The notes beneath the pieces were generated by a model. The model searched no databases and was not told where the DNA came from. It was given only the letters and a program-made list of their open reading frames with translations. The translations under genes and the position numbers were made by a program. Positions 26,692-35,445 of a stretch of DNA of 52,723 nt are shown here, piece by piece (position 1 is the first letter of the stretch; every line of letters starts with the position of its first letter). The stretch is taken from assembly GCA_009773005.1 (NCBI GenBank), contig WOUT01000014.1:1-52723 (forward strand), in the 5' to 3' direction. The stretch is from Chloroflexota bacterium. Its GTDB lineage: Bacteria > Chloroflexota > Anaerolineae > Anaerolineales > Anaerolineaceae.

Positions 26692-27929
26692 ATGAAACGA
26701 TTAACACTTCATCGACACACCAGGCAAAAAAGAAGTTATCCTTCCGCGAGAACTTCGACCTTCCATTGACCATCACTGTCATCACCTTGTTTGCGTTCGG
26801 GTTACTCATGGTCTATTCAGCGAGCTGGCAGTTTGCCCGGTTCCAGGGCAACTCAGAATATGGGACTGTATTGCGGCAAATGGGCTACGGACTTGCTGGA
26901 ATTGCTGGTGCGGCAGTCCTAACATTTATAGATTATCACCGTTTCCGCAAATTTATCGTCCCTGGGATGTTAGTGATCTTTGTTTTATTATTTGGGGTGT
27001 TGATATTCGGCAAGGAAACAGAATTCGGCGCAAAACGAGGGTTATTCGCCGGTTCTATTCAACCTTCTGAATTTGCAAAGTTGATGGTTATCGTCTACTT
27101 GAGCTTCTGGCTTGATAGTAAACGGGATTCATTCAATCAGATGTCATTTGGGTTGATCCCTCTCACGGTCATCGTTGGATTTACCGCCGGCTTGATCCTG
27201 GCTCAGCCAGACGTATCCGCTGCAGCCACTGTCGTCCTCTTGGGAGGTGTCCTCTTTTTCAATGCAGGCGGTAAGCTCCGCCAAATCCTGATGATCGTTG
27301 GAGTGACCGCAGTCCTGGGTGTCCTCGTAGTTCTGGTAAGCGCAACCGCATCAACCCGTTTGCATGACTATTGGAACGGTCTGCAAAATCCCCAACAAGC
27401 CTCTGATCATGTCAAATGGTCATTGGAAGCCATTATTAACGGCGGCGTCTTTGGCGTTGGCATCGGACGTTCCACGACAAAATTCATCGGTTTGCCGGTT
27501 GCCCCAACCGACTCTATCTTTGCGGTAATTGCTGAAGAAACCGGGCTCATTGGAGCTTTCTTCGTGCTCGTGCTTTATGTTGCATTTCTCTGGCGCGGTT
27601 TGACAATCGCCTATCGCGCCAAAGATGATCTCGGTAAGTGGCTCGCAGCAGGCATCACCTTGTGGATCGCTATTGAAGCAGCCATTAACACTGGTGTTTT
27701 GGTTAACCTACTTCCCTTCGCCGGGAATGCGCTGCCCTTGATCAGTTCCGGTGGCTCTAATTTAGTAACCACCTTTGCCGGTATCGGCATCTTGTTGGGA
27801 ATCGCGCGTCAATCGAAGTTGGAGTCATCCACTTCAGAAAGGACCTCACCTCATGCGGTTGTTGATCTGCGCCGGGGGGACCGGAGGCGGAGTATATCCC
27901 GCCCTGTCCGTCCTGCAGGCTCTCGGTAA
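26688..27929 (+). CDS. ftsW: FtsW, septal peptidoglycan glycosyltransferase
   Basis: 413 residues of the SEDS family with about ten membrane helices. Seen: LMVYSASW in helix 1, the QPSEFAKLMVIVYLSFW segment, LAQPDVSAAATVVL, and the C-terminal NLLPFAGNALPLISSGGSNL (family consensus P..G..LPFiSyGGS). Polymerises lipid II at the septum with FtsI. The start overlaps the murD stop (ATGA). The last 25 or so residues, rich in Arg, overlap murG by 77 bases in another frame. Confidence 0.94.
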   Translation: MNETINTSSTHQAKKKLSFRENFDLPLTITVITLFAFGLLMVYSASWQFARFQGNSEYGTVLRQMGYGLAGIAGAAVLTFIDYHRFRKFIVPGMLVIFVLLFGVLIFGKETEFGAKRGLFAGSIQPSEFAKLMVIVYLSFWLDSKRDSFNQMSFGLIPLTVIVGFTAGLILAQPDVSAAATVVLLGGVLFFNAGGKLRQILMIVGVTAVLGVLVVLVSATASTRLHDYWNGLQNPQQASDHVKWSLEAIINGGVFGVGIGRSTTKFIGLPVAPTDSIFAVIAEETGLIGAFFVLVLYVAFLWRGLTIAYRAKDDLGKWLAAGITLWIAIEAAINTGVLVNLLPFAGNALPLISSGGSNLVTTFAGIGILLGIARQSKLESSTSERTSPHAVVDLRRGDRRRSISRPVRPAGSR

Positions 27930-28962
27930 TCGGGCGGAAGCCATTTTATGGGTGGGTGGTCAAGGCGGTATGGAAGCCGACCTGGTCGCTCAATATAACA
28001 TCCCATATACATCCATCCCTGCTGCAGGTGTTCATGGGGTTGGTTTGAGTGCGTTGCCCGGCAATTTGATCAAATTAGCCAAAGGTACCCTGCAATCCCG
28101 CCGTATCCTGCATGAATTTCAGCCTGACGTGCTGTTCTTCACCGGCGGTTATGTTGCCGTACCAATGGCAATTGCCGGAACAAGCGTCAACAGCCTGGTC
28201 TACGTGCCTGATATCGAACCTGGGCTGGCGCTTAAATCCATCGCTCGCTTTTCCGATATCATCGCTTTAACTGCCGCAGAATCCCGCCAGTATTTTGGGT
28301 CGAAGAAGCGCATGGTCGTCACTGGTTACCCCACCCGCTCAGACCTAAACCAGTGGGACCGTGAGAGTGCGCGAAAAGAACTTCTGTTGAGTAATGACCT
28401 GCCAGTATTATTGATCATCGGCGGCAGCAAGGGCGCCCGTTTGATCAACCAGGCTGTCCTACCTCAATTGCCTGCCCTGCTTAAGAAATCCCAGGTAGTC
28501 CACCTCACCGGACAGGCTGATTGGCAGGAAGCACAAAATGTGAAAGGTTTATTGCCTGCGTCCATGGTGAAGCGTTATCATCCACATCCTTATTTGCACC
28601 AAGAGATCGGCGCAGCCTTCGCTTGTGCAGATCTGGTAATCTCGCGCGCTGGTGCATCCACGCTCGGCGAACTCCCGTTATTCGGTCTGCCGGCTATTCT
28701 GGTTCCATATCCATTCGCATGGCGTTATCAAAAAGTGAACGCTGATTATCTGGCTTCACACGGCGCTGTTGAAGTGATCGAGAATGCTTTGCTTAAAGAA
28801 AAACTTATCCCGAGCGTTGTCCGGCTGCTTGCTGACCAACCGGTATTGGCCAAAATGCGCGAATCCATGAACAAGTTGTCAGCGCCTTATGCTGCAACAA
28901 AGATCGCTGACCTGTTGGTCGAATTGAGCGTCAAAAAAACGGGAGAGGGGCAGAATAAATGA
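27853..28962 (+). CDS. murG: MurG, lipid II-forming GlcNAc transferase (divergent)
   Basis: 369 residues, GT-B fold. N-terminal GGTGGGVYPALSV loop (residues 7-19), FFTGGYVAVP, LLIIGGSKGARLINQ (near 205) and SRAGASTLGE (near 268) with the UDP-GlcNAc-binding Glu. Adds GlcNAc to lipid I. Odd: the widely conserved GGTGGH loop has Gly instead of His, and the usual HEQN motif reads VPDIEPG. Start at 27853 (MRLLICAGG), inside the 3' end of ftsW. I am sure of the family; position in the operon supports MurG. Confidence 0.88.
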   Translation: MRLLICAGGTGGGVYPALSVLQALGNRAEAILWVGGQGGMEADLVAQYNIPYTSIPAAGVHGVGLSALPGNLIKLAKGTLQSRRILHEFQPDVLFFTGGYVAVPMAIAGTSVNSLVYVPDIEPGLALKSIARFSDIIALTAAESRQYFGSKKRMVVTGYPTRSDLNQWDRESARKELLLSNDLPVLLIIGGSKGARLINQAVLPQLPALLKKSQVVHLTGQADWQEAQNVKGLLPASMVKRYHPHPYLHQEIGAAFACADLVISRAGASTLGELPLFGLPAILVPYPFAWRYQKVNADYLASHGAVEVIENALLKEKLIPSVVRLLADQPVLAKMRESMNKLSAPYAATKIADLLVELSVKKTGEGQNK

Positions 28963-29501
28963 TCAGTCTCCATGTAATGCTCTTCATCTTCATCATTCTC
29001 TTTGCAATCATCGGTGCGATGCGAGGTTGGGCCAAAGAATTATTGGTCATGTTCAGCGTAATTCTCGCTCTTTTCACGATGAATGTGCTGGAATCATTTG
29101 TGCCGTTCTTCAAAGACACCATAAAGGCATCACTTCCAGGCACGGTTTTCTGGATCCGCACAGCGATTCTATCGGCTTTGGTTTTCTTTGGCTACCAGAC
29201 TCCAAAGTTACAGAAGCTCGCGGATAGCGGCAGATTCGTGCGCAATATGCTGCAAGATTCCTTACTGGGTGGTTTTCTGGGTGCGGTAAACGGTTACCTC
29301 GTCTTCGGAACTATTTGGTATTACTTGAACGCAGCAGGGTATCCCTTCTCCTTTGTGTTGGCGCCGGATCCTGTCACAGCGAATGGGATTGCTGCGATCA
29401 ATTGGATCAATTACCTGCCTCCTGCATGGTTGATGGGAACACCTGCAATTTACTTTGCAGTTGTGATTTGTTTTGTCTTTGTATTGGTGGTGTTCATCTA
29501 A
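28959..29501 (+). CDS. CvpA-family membrane protein
   Basis: 180 residues with four or five hydrophobic helices. The N-terminus (FAIIGAMRGWAKELLVMFSV) resembles the CvpA family's G..RG...E......l pattern, and LLGGFLGAVNGYLV is its second hallmark. Family role is unclear (envelope homeostasis). Overlaps murG by 4 bases and murC by 1, so it is translated as part of the wall operon and may assist envelope synthesis. Confidence 0.68.
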   Translation: MISLHVMLFIFIILFAIIGAMRGWAKELLVMFSVILALFTMNVLESFVPFFKDTIKASLPGTVFWIRTAILSALVFFGYQTPKLQKLADSGRFVRNMLQDSLLGGFLGAVNGYLVFGTIWYYLNAAGYPFSFVLAPDPVTANGIAAINWINYLPPAWLMGTPAIYFAVVICFVFVLVVFI

Positions 29502-30874
29502 TGAAACATATACACCTGATCGGCATCGGCGGCACCGGGATCTCATCGATCGCTCGTGTACTTCTTGAAAAAGGGTACATCGTGAGCGGTTCAGATCATG
29601 TATTGTCGCCCTTGGCCCTCGAACTGAAAAAGGTTGGCGTTGCAGTTTACGAGGGGCACGCACCCCAAAACATTCGGGGAGCTGATTTGGTCGTTCGGTC
29701 CTCTGCAATTTTGGATGATAATGTTGAGGTTCAGGCGGCGCATAAGCTTAATATTCCCGTCTTAAAACGGTCTGATTTCCTCGGTCGTCTGATGAAGGAA
29801 AATACTGGCATCGCCATCGCCGGGTCGCACGGAAAAACCACCACCTCAGCCTTAATGGCATGGTCACTCTATCGACTCGGACTTGACCCAAGTTACATCC
29901 TGGGCGGGGTCTCAAAGAATCTTGGCGTCAACGCCCATGCGGGATCTGGCAACTATTTTGTCATCGAAGCAGATGAGTACGACCGCATGTTCCTTGGATT
30001 AAGTCCCGACGTCATCTTAATCACGAATGTGGAATATGATCACCCTGATTGCTTCCCCACCCTTGCCTCTTACGTAGAGGCATTCCAGGAATTCATCAAG
30101 CGATTGAATCCTGGCGGCTTGATGCTCGCCAGTTACGAAAGTGTTTCGAAACTGAATTTGTTCGATGGCCTGCCTGAATCAACCAAAGCTTTTACGTATG
30201 GTTTGGAAGAAAAAGCAGATTACCAGGCGGTCAATCTCAAGCAAAACGGGATTGGCGGATTCACTTTTGATATTATTTTTTCAACACTAAGACAACCCAT
30301 AACTTCTGTCAGTCTGCAAATCCCTGGCGAGCACAATGTGCGCAATGCACTCGGTGTGGTTGGTATCCATCATCAACTGGGAACAAACGTCCAGGACGCA
30401 GCGCAATCATTGGCTGAATTCAAAGGCACCGGACGCCGGTTTGATGTCGTCGGCGAAGTGGATGGAATCACCATTGTTGATGACTATGCGCATCATCCGT
30501 CCAAAGTCAGGGCTACTCTCGCGGCTGCTCGCTCTCGTTACCCGGGTCGCAGACTTGTTGCGGTCTGGCAGCCACACACATATTCCCGCACTCGGGCACT
30601 CGCGACGGATTTCATCCAGTCGCTTGTGAATGCTGACCAAATTATCGTATCCGAGATTTACGCTTCACGTGAAAAGCCGGAGAATTACTCATCATATGAA
30701 CTGGTCCAAAAGATGGATCAGACAAAAGCTCACTATATCGCCGGGATGCCGGAAATTAGCGAATACCTGGTCAAAAACCTGCTTCCCGGTGATGTGCTTC
30801 TTGTTCTTTCTGCTGGTGACGCTGACCAGATTTGTAAGACCGTTTTGACTATCTTAAGTGAAAGGAAGGGTTAG
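29501..30874 (+). CDS. murC: MurC, UDP-MurNAc:L-Ala ligase
   Basis: 457 residues. N-terminal HLIGIGGTGISSIARVL (residues 3-20), ATP loop IAGSHGKTTTSALM (near 106), EADEYDRMFL (near 153), then DDYAHHPSKVRATL (near 327) in the C-terminal domain, all diagnostic of MurC. Adds the first amino acid to UDP-MurNAc. Start ATG overlaps the previous stop (TAATG at 29499-29503), so long upstream extensions of this frame were rejected. Confidence 0.95.
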   Translation: MKHIHLIGIGGTGISSIARVLLEKGYIVSGSDHVLSPLALELKKVGVAVYEGHAPQNIRGADLVVRSSAILDDNVEVQAAHKLNIPVLKRSDFLGRLMKENTGIAIAGSHGKTTTSALMAWSLYRLGLDPSYILGGVSKNLGVNAHAGSGNYFVIEADEYDRMFLGLSPDVILITNVEYDHPDCFPTLASYVEAFQEFIKRLNPGGLMLASYESVSKLNLFDGLPESTKAFTYGLEEKADYQAVNLKQNGIGGFTFDIIFSTLRQPITSVSLQIPGEHNVRNALGVVGIHHQLGTNVQDAAQSLAEFKGTGRRFDVVGEVDGITIVDDYAHHPSKVRATLAAARSRYPGRRLVAVWQPHTYSRTRALATDFIQSLVNADQIIVSEIYASREKPENYSSYELVQKMDQTKAHYIAGMPEISEYLVKNLLPGDVLLVLSAGDADQICKTVLTILSERKG

Positions 30875-30875
30875 A

Positions 30876-31067
30876 ATGGGAGATCCCCGAAAGTCAAGCT
30901 ACGATAATTCAAACATCGATTTTAATACCCCGCGTTACTTCTCTGATTTTCCACGCATTCAGGTCGCTCCTCAACGCCTTAATCGAGACGAGGAATTCAA
31001 ATCGCTCAGTACTCCTGAAAGACAAGAGTTGCTGGAAAAATTGATTGATCGAGTAAAGACACTCTAG
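30876..31067 (+). CDS. Small hypothetical protein in the wall operon
   Basis: 63 residues, hydrophilic, no signal peptide or membrane helix. The N-terminal half is rich in Asp, Asn, Arg and Ser; the C-terminal 20 residues (PERQELLEKLIDRVKTL) look like an amphipathic helix. ATG at 30876 with GGAAGGG upstream, 2 bases after murC and about 16 bases before murB. The tight spacing and ribosome site argue for a real gene. No family recognised; could be a small partner of a Mur enzyme or division protein. Confidence 0.65.
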   Translation: MGDPRKSSYDNSNIDFNTPRYFSDFPRIQVAPQRLNRDEEFKSLSTPERQELLEKLIDRVKTL

Positions 31068-31083
31068 GTTTGCAAGGATGAAA

Positions 31084-32001
31084 ATGCTGGATTTTGAGCG
31101 TTTAAAGAACCATTTTGGTAGCCGGTTGCAAGAGAACATCCGACTGGCGAACCATACCACCTCCCGCGTTGGAGGATTGGCTCGATTCTTCGTTGTCTCA
31201 AATTCAGCGGATCAGCTCGCATCGGATGTGGAATTCCTTTGGGTAAGTAATATATTCTTCTTGTTGTTAGGCAGCGGTTCAAATGTGTTGGTTAGTGATG
31301 CGGGCGTTGATGCTGTAGTTCTTCAGAATCGTGCGAAATCGATTTCGTTTGAGACTATCAACGCTCAACCCGTCATTTTGGCAGAATCTGGAGCCAATCT
31401 AGGGACGGTGTCCCGCGAAGCTGCTCAAAAAAGTTTCACTGGTCTTGAATGGGCTTCGACCATTCCAGGCACACTGGGCGGAGCAGTTTACGGTAATGCC
31501 GGCGCTCATGGCGGAGAGATGAGTGGAAATCTCATTTTGGCAGAAATCTTGCACCGTGAAAAGGGCAGACTGTCGTTCGATACCGAACAGATGGGTTATT
31601 CCTATCGTTCCAGTATTCTCAAGCGTCAGCCTGGTTCTGCGGTGATCCTCTCGGCAAAATTAGCTTTGCATCATGGAGACTCCGCAGAGATAAAGGCGGT
31701 CATGCAAGCCAACGCTGAAAAACGCCGCAAGACTCAGCCGACCGGTCCGAGCATGGGATCTATGTTCAAAAATCCGGTCGGAGATTACGCCGGACGATTG
31801 ATCGAGGCGGCGGGATTGAAAGGAACGAAAATTGGTGGAGTTGAGATCAGCCCCATCCATGCAAATTTTATGATCAACAATGGCACCGCAAATGCCGAAG
31901 AATACCATCGCTTGGTTCTTTTGGTTCAAAACACGGTCCAAGAGAAGTTCAACATCAAACTTGACCTCGAGATCGAATTATTGGGAAAGTGGCAGGATTA
32001 G
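31084..32001 (+). CDS. murB: MurB, UDP-N-acetylenolpyruvoylglucosamine reductase
   Basis: 305 residues. FAD-binding fold: HTTSRVGGLARFF (near residue 23), LGSGSNVLVSD (near 62), WASTIPGTLGGAVYGNAGA (near 122), YRSSI and the C-terminal GPSMGSMFKNP, which carries the proton-donating Ser. Reduces UDP-GlcNAc-enolpyruvate to UDP-MurNAc with NADPH. ATG at 31084 has AAGG six bases away; the in-frame ATG at 31078 has no spacing from it. Confidence 0.94.
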   Translation: MLDFERLKNHFGSRLQENIRLANHTTSRVGGLARFFVVSNSADQLASDVEFLWVSNIFFLLLGSGSNVLVSDAGVDAVVLQNRAKSISFETINAQPVILAESGANLGTVSREAAQKSFTGLEWASTIPGTLGGAVYGNAGAHGGEMSGNLILAEILHREKGRLSFDTEQMGYSYRSSILKRQPGSAVILSAKLALHHGDSAEIKAVMQANAEKRRKTQPTGPSMGSMFKNPVGDYAGRLIEAAGLKGTKIGGVEISPIHANFMINNGTANAEEYHRLVLLVQNTVQEKFNIKLDLEIELLGKWQD

Positions 32002-32003
32002 AC

Positions 32004-33110
32004 ATGTCAGAAAAGATGAAAATCGCAGTGATCTTTGGCGGCCGTTCAGGCGAACATGAAGTCTCTCTCATGAGCGCCCGTTCAGTGTTATCAGTGCTCA
32101 GCCCCGAAAAATTCGAAATCACCCAAATTGGCATCACGCATTCAGGAGCCTGGTTGACCGGTAAAAATGTCATCGAAGCTTTTGAGTCCAATTCATTCGA
32201 TCATCTCTTACCGGTAGTTTTGCTGCCAGAACCTCGTAAAGGTTCCCTCTATGTACTGAAAGGCAATGTGCTTGAATCTCTGCCGCAAATGGATGTCGTG
32301 TTCCCGGTTTTACACGGAACTTTCGGAGAAGACGGCACAATGCAGGGGCTGTTTGAACTCGCAGATGTTGCGTATGTCGGTTGCGGTGTCCTTAGTTCAG
32401 CCGTTGGCATGGACAAGAACCTGTTTAAAGATGTCATGCGCGCCAACAATATCCCGGTCGTTGAATCCGTGCTATTAACACGATCCCAGATATCATCCTC
32501 AATGGATAAAGTGATCAGCAACATCGAAAACACTTGCCCTTATCCGGTTTTCGTGAAACCCGCCAACCTCGGTTCGTCAGTTGGTATCAGTAAGTGCACA
32601 AGCCGCTCAGACCTTATGGAAGGGCTGATGGAAGCCGCCCGTTTTGATCGCCGGGTGCTGGTGGAGCGTGGTATCAACGCTCGCGAGATCGAGGTTAGTG
32701 TGCTTGGCAACGAAAATCCCATCGCTTCCATTGCTGGCGAGATTCGCCCTATGGATGAGTTTTACACCTATGAAGCCAAATACCTTGATGACACGTCCGA
32801 GTTGATCATCCCTGCCCGGCTGGATGAAACCACAATGACCAAATTGCAGCAGATTGCCATTCAGGCTTTCCAGGTGATTGATGGCGCTGGCATGGCGAGA
32901 GTGGATTTCTTACTCGACCGCGATACCAATGAGATTTACTTGAGTGAAGTCAACACAATTCCAGGCTTTACCAAGATCAGCATGTACCCAAAACTTTGGG
33001 GAGCCAGCGGGATTTCTTACCCGGATCTGGTTGACCGTCTGATCTCATTAGCCCTGCAGCGTAAACAGGACCGAGATAACACAGAACGCAGTTTCAGGAG
33101 AAACGAGTGA
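32004..33110 (+). CDS. ddl: Ddl, D-alanine-D-alanine ligase
   Basis: 368 residues, ATP-grasp. N-terminal IFGGRSGEHEVSLMSA (near residue 9), VFPVLHGTFGEDGTMQGLFE (near 98), PVFVKPANLGSSVGISK (near 181) and EVNTIPGFT (near 317), all standard. Supplies D-Ala-D-Ala to MurF. Start at 32004, 2 bases after murB. Confidence 0.95.
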   Translation: MSEKMKIAVIFGGRSGEHEVSLMSARSVLSVLSPEKFEITQIGITHSGAWLTGKNVIEAFESNSFDHLLPVVLLPEPRKGSLYVLKGNVLESLPQMDVVFPVLHGTFGEDGTMQGLFELADVAYVGCGVLSSAVGMDKNLFKDVMRANNIPVVESVLLTRSQISSSMDKVISNIENTCPYPVFVKPANLGSSVGISKCTSRSDLMEGLMEAARFDRRVLVERGINAREIEVSVLGNENPIASIAGEIRPMDEFYTYEAKYLDDTSELIIPARLDETTMTKLQQIAIQAFQVIDGAGMARVDFLLDRDTNEIYLSEVNTIPGFTKISMYPKLWGASGISYPDLVDRLISLALQRKQDRDNTERSFRRNE

Positions 33111-34138
33111 GCGACAGAACAGCCCGTTCACCTCTTTCTAGAGCCGACCAGCTCCGTCAAAAACGGCAGCCGTCATCGCGCACACTCGTTACTCCGGTGA
33201 AGAAACCCGCGCCGCGTCCGGTTCAACGCGCCGCTGCGGTCACCACTCGCAGTTACCCTTACTCAACTCCCCTGCGCCAATCCGTAAATACTTCTCCGCG
33301 CCGCAAGATCTACCGGGTTGGAGCAAATGGCGTAGAGACCCGCTTGCCTTCTCTTCCAGTCATCCATTTCAACTGGCAGTGGCTTTCAGGCAGTCTTACT
33401 GTCATATTACTTGTCCTCGTTCTCCTGTTGACCAACCTGCCAGCTTTTGAAGTGAATTCAATGGACATCAAGGGTATCCAAAGGATTACCAACGCGGATG
33501 TCGAAACTATCCTCCGTAATTCAACTGGTTCGATCTTCACCCTGGATCGCCAGAAAACCATTGATTCCATTGCGATTGCCTTCCCGGAATTGACGGATAT
33601 CCGCCTGCGTGTCGGATTATCTGGTACGGTCAATCTCTCCGTCCGCGAACGCCAACCCATCCTTGCCTGGATATCTGGCGACCAGACCCTCTGGGTGGAT
33701 GCGGAAGGCGTTGTTATGCCGCCACGAGGAGATGCTGGTACTTTATTGACCATTCAGTCCGTTGACGCCGCGCCCCTCACCAAACCGGCAGTAAACCCCA
33801 AAAGCGCTCTGGATTACGCTATGCTCGTCCTTGAGCGTAAAACAACTCCCCTCACTCCGCAAGATGCGATGAACAATATCGATCCGGTTGTGTTAAAGGC
33901 TGCGATTGACTTGAGCGCTCAAATGCCCGCAGGAGCCACCCTTGTCTATGACTCCATCTCCGGTATGGGATGGCAGGACCCGCGTGGATGGAAAGTTTAT
34001 TTTGGTCTTTCACTAGCAAATATCCAGTTTAAGCAGCTTGAATACCAGGCCATCGTTGACCGTTTGGGTCAGATGGGCATCACACCTTCAACGATCAGCG
34101 TTGAGCATATTGACGCACCGTATTATCGAACGGAGTAA
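33107..34138 (+). CDS. ftsQ: FtsQ/DivIB cell division protein
   Basis: 343 residues. A long basic, Pro/Arg-rich cytoplasmic N-terminus (about 1-90), one membrane helix (about 92-112), a POTRA-type domain (FEVNSMDIKGIQRITNADVE, residues 113-185) and the FtsQ C-domain. Links FtsL/DivIC and FtsI/W to the septum. GTG start overlaps the ddl stop (GTGA). The long N-terminus may bind cytoplasmic partners or DNA. Confidence 0.88.
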   Translation: MSDRTARSPLSRADQLRQKRQPSSRTLVTPVKKPAPRPVQRAAAVTTRSYPYSTPLRQSVNTSPRRKIYRVGANGVETRLPSLPVIHFNWQWLSGSLTVILLVLVLLLTNLPAFEVNSMDIKGIQRITNADVETILRNSTGSIFTLDRQKTIDSIAIAFPELTDIRLRVGLSGTVNLSVRERQPILAWISGDQTLWVDAEGVVMPPRGDAGTLLTIQSVDAAPLTKPAVNPKSALDYAMLVLERKTTPLTPQDAMNNIDPVVLKAAIDLSAQMPAGATLVYDSISGMGWQDPRGWKVYFGLSLANIQFKQLEYQAIVDRLGQMGITPSTISVEHIDAPYYRTE

Positions 34139-34147
34139 GAGGATCTT

Positions 34148-35386
34148 ATGGTTGATCCAATTGTCGTCGGAATAGACATCGGCACCACCAAAGTTTGCAC
34201 ACTAGTCGCTCGGTTGGAAGGCGAAAGTGACATGCGGATTTTAGGCGTGGGTATTGAGCCGTCACAAGGAATCAAAGGCGGTTCAGTCGTCGATCTCGCT
34301 GCTGCCTCACAATCTATCTCACGTTCCATCGAAAAAGCAGAGCGAACATCAGGGCTTGAGATCACTTCCGCCCTCGTCAGCCTGGCTGGCTCGCATGTTT
34401 CTGCCGTCAATTCACGCGGAGTCGTTGGAATCTCTGGCGGCGTCATCGACCAGGAGGATGTCTGGCGTGCATTGGATGCCGCCCAAGCAGTCGCCATCCC
34501 CCACAATCGCGAGATCATCCATGTCATTCAACGCGGTTTCACCGTGGACGGACAGGAAGGCATCCAAACCCCGGTTGGTTTCTCGGGTTATCGTTTGGAA
34601 GTGGAAGCCCACATCATCACCGCTGCCGCAGCGACTGTCGAAAATTTACGTCAATGTGTTCAAACATCCGGCGTTAATGTTTCACAATTCGTGCTCAACC
34701 CGCTCGCCTCGGCTGAAGTCGTTTTGAATAAGACCGAACGCGAAATGGGTGTGTGTGTTTGCGATATCGGCGGTGGCACCAGTGACCTCGCTATTTACAT
34801 TAACGGTGATGTCTGGCACACCATGGTCTTGCCGGTCGGCGGTGCTCACATTACCCAGGATATCGCCGTCGGTCTGCGCGTCAGCCCCGATCAAGCGGAA
34901 CAGGTAAAAAAGCAATACGGACACGCTATCAAGAGCGAGGTCAGCGAGGAAGAATTCTTCACCCTTCGCGCTTTCGGAGAAGAACAACCTATCCAGGTTA
35001 GCCGCCGTGATCTGGCGCACATCATTGAAGCCCGCGTTGACGAGATCTTCACCCTCCTGCAGCAAGAGATCCGGCGTTCTGGTTATGATGGGCTGCTCCC
35101 TGCAGGGATGGTCTTGACAGGCGGCACCAGCCTGCTGGCAGGCATCCGGCCGTTAGTCAGCCGTGTGCTCGGCATGCCAGTGCGCGTTGCCCGCCCTGAA
35201 AACCTGATCGGCCTGGTCGACCAGCTTCAGTCGCCCGCTTTTGCAACCAGTGTCGGACTGCTCAAATGGGCAGAATTAATGAACGAACCTATGGGAAATC
35301 CCACCCGCTCCAAATCAAAGGGGCATACCATCCCGGTCACCAATTGGGACGATATCAAGGGGTGGTTAAAACGTTTGTTACCGTAA
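34148..35386 (+). CDS. ftsA: FtsA, actin-like membrane anchor of the Z ring
   Basis: 412 residues. VGIDIGTTKVCTLVA phosphate-1 loop (residues 6-20), SHMA-like insert with SLAGSHVSAVNSRGVVGI (near 79), VCDIGGGTSDLAIY phosphate-2 (near 202), LTGGTSLLAGI adenosine motif (near 320), and a C-terminal amphipathic helix (WDDIKGWLKRLLP) for membrane binding. Good AGAGG site. Confidence 0.95.
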   Translation: MVDPIVVGIDIGTTKVCTLVARLEGESDMRILGVGIEPSQGIKGGSVVDLAAASQSISRSIEKAERTSGLEITSALVSLAGSHVSAVNSRGVVGISGGVIDQEDVWRALDAAQAVAIPHNREIIHVIQRGFTVDGQEGIQTPVGFSGYRLEVEAHIITAAAATVENLRQCVQTSGVNVSQFVLNPLASAEVVLNKTEREMGVCVCDIGGGTSDLAIYINGDVWHTMVLPVGGAHITQDIAVGLRVSPDQAEQVKKQYGHAIKSEVSEEEFFTLRAFGEEQPIQVSRRDLAHIIEARVDEIFTLLQQEIRRSGYDGLLPAGMVLTGGTSLLAGIRPLVSRVLGMPVRVARPENLIGLVDQLQSPAFATSVGLLKWAELMNEPMGNPTRSKSKGHTIPVTNWDDIKGWLKRLLP

Positions 35387-35390
35387 GAAA

Positions 35391-35410
35391 CCAGACACGC
35401 CAATGTCTGG
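35391..35410 (+). other. Hairpin between ftsA and ftsZ
   Basis: Perfect 7-bp stem CCAGACA / TGTCTGG with a CGCCAA loop, 5 bases after the ftsA stop and 35 bases before ftsZ. No T-tract follows, so processing or stabilisation of ftsZ mRNA is more likely than termination. Confidence 0.55.
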
Positions 35411-35445
35411 ACATTGATGAAGTTTAACCAACGGAGGAAATTACA

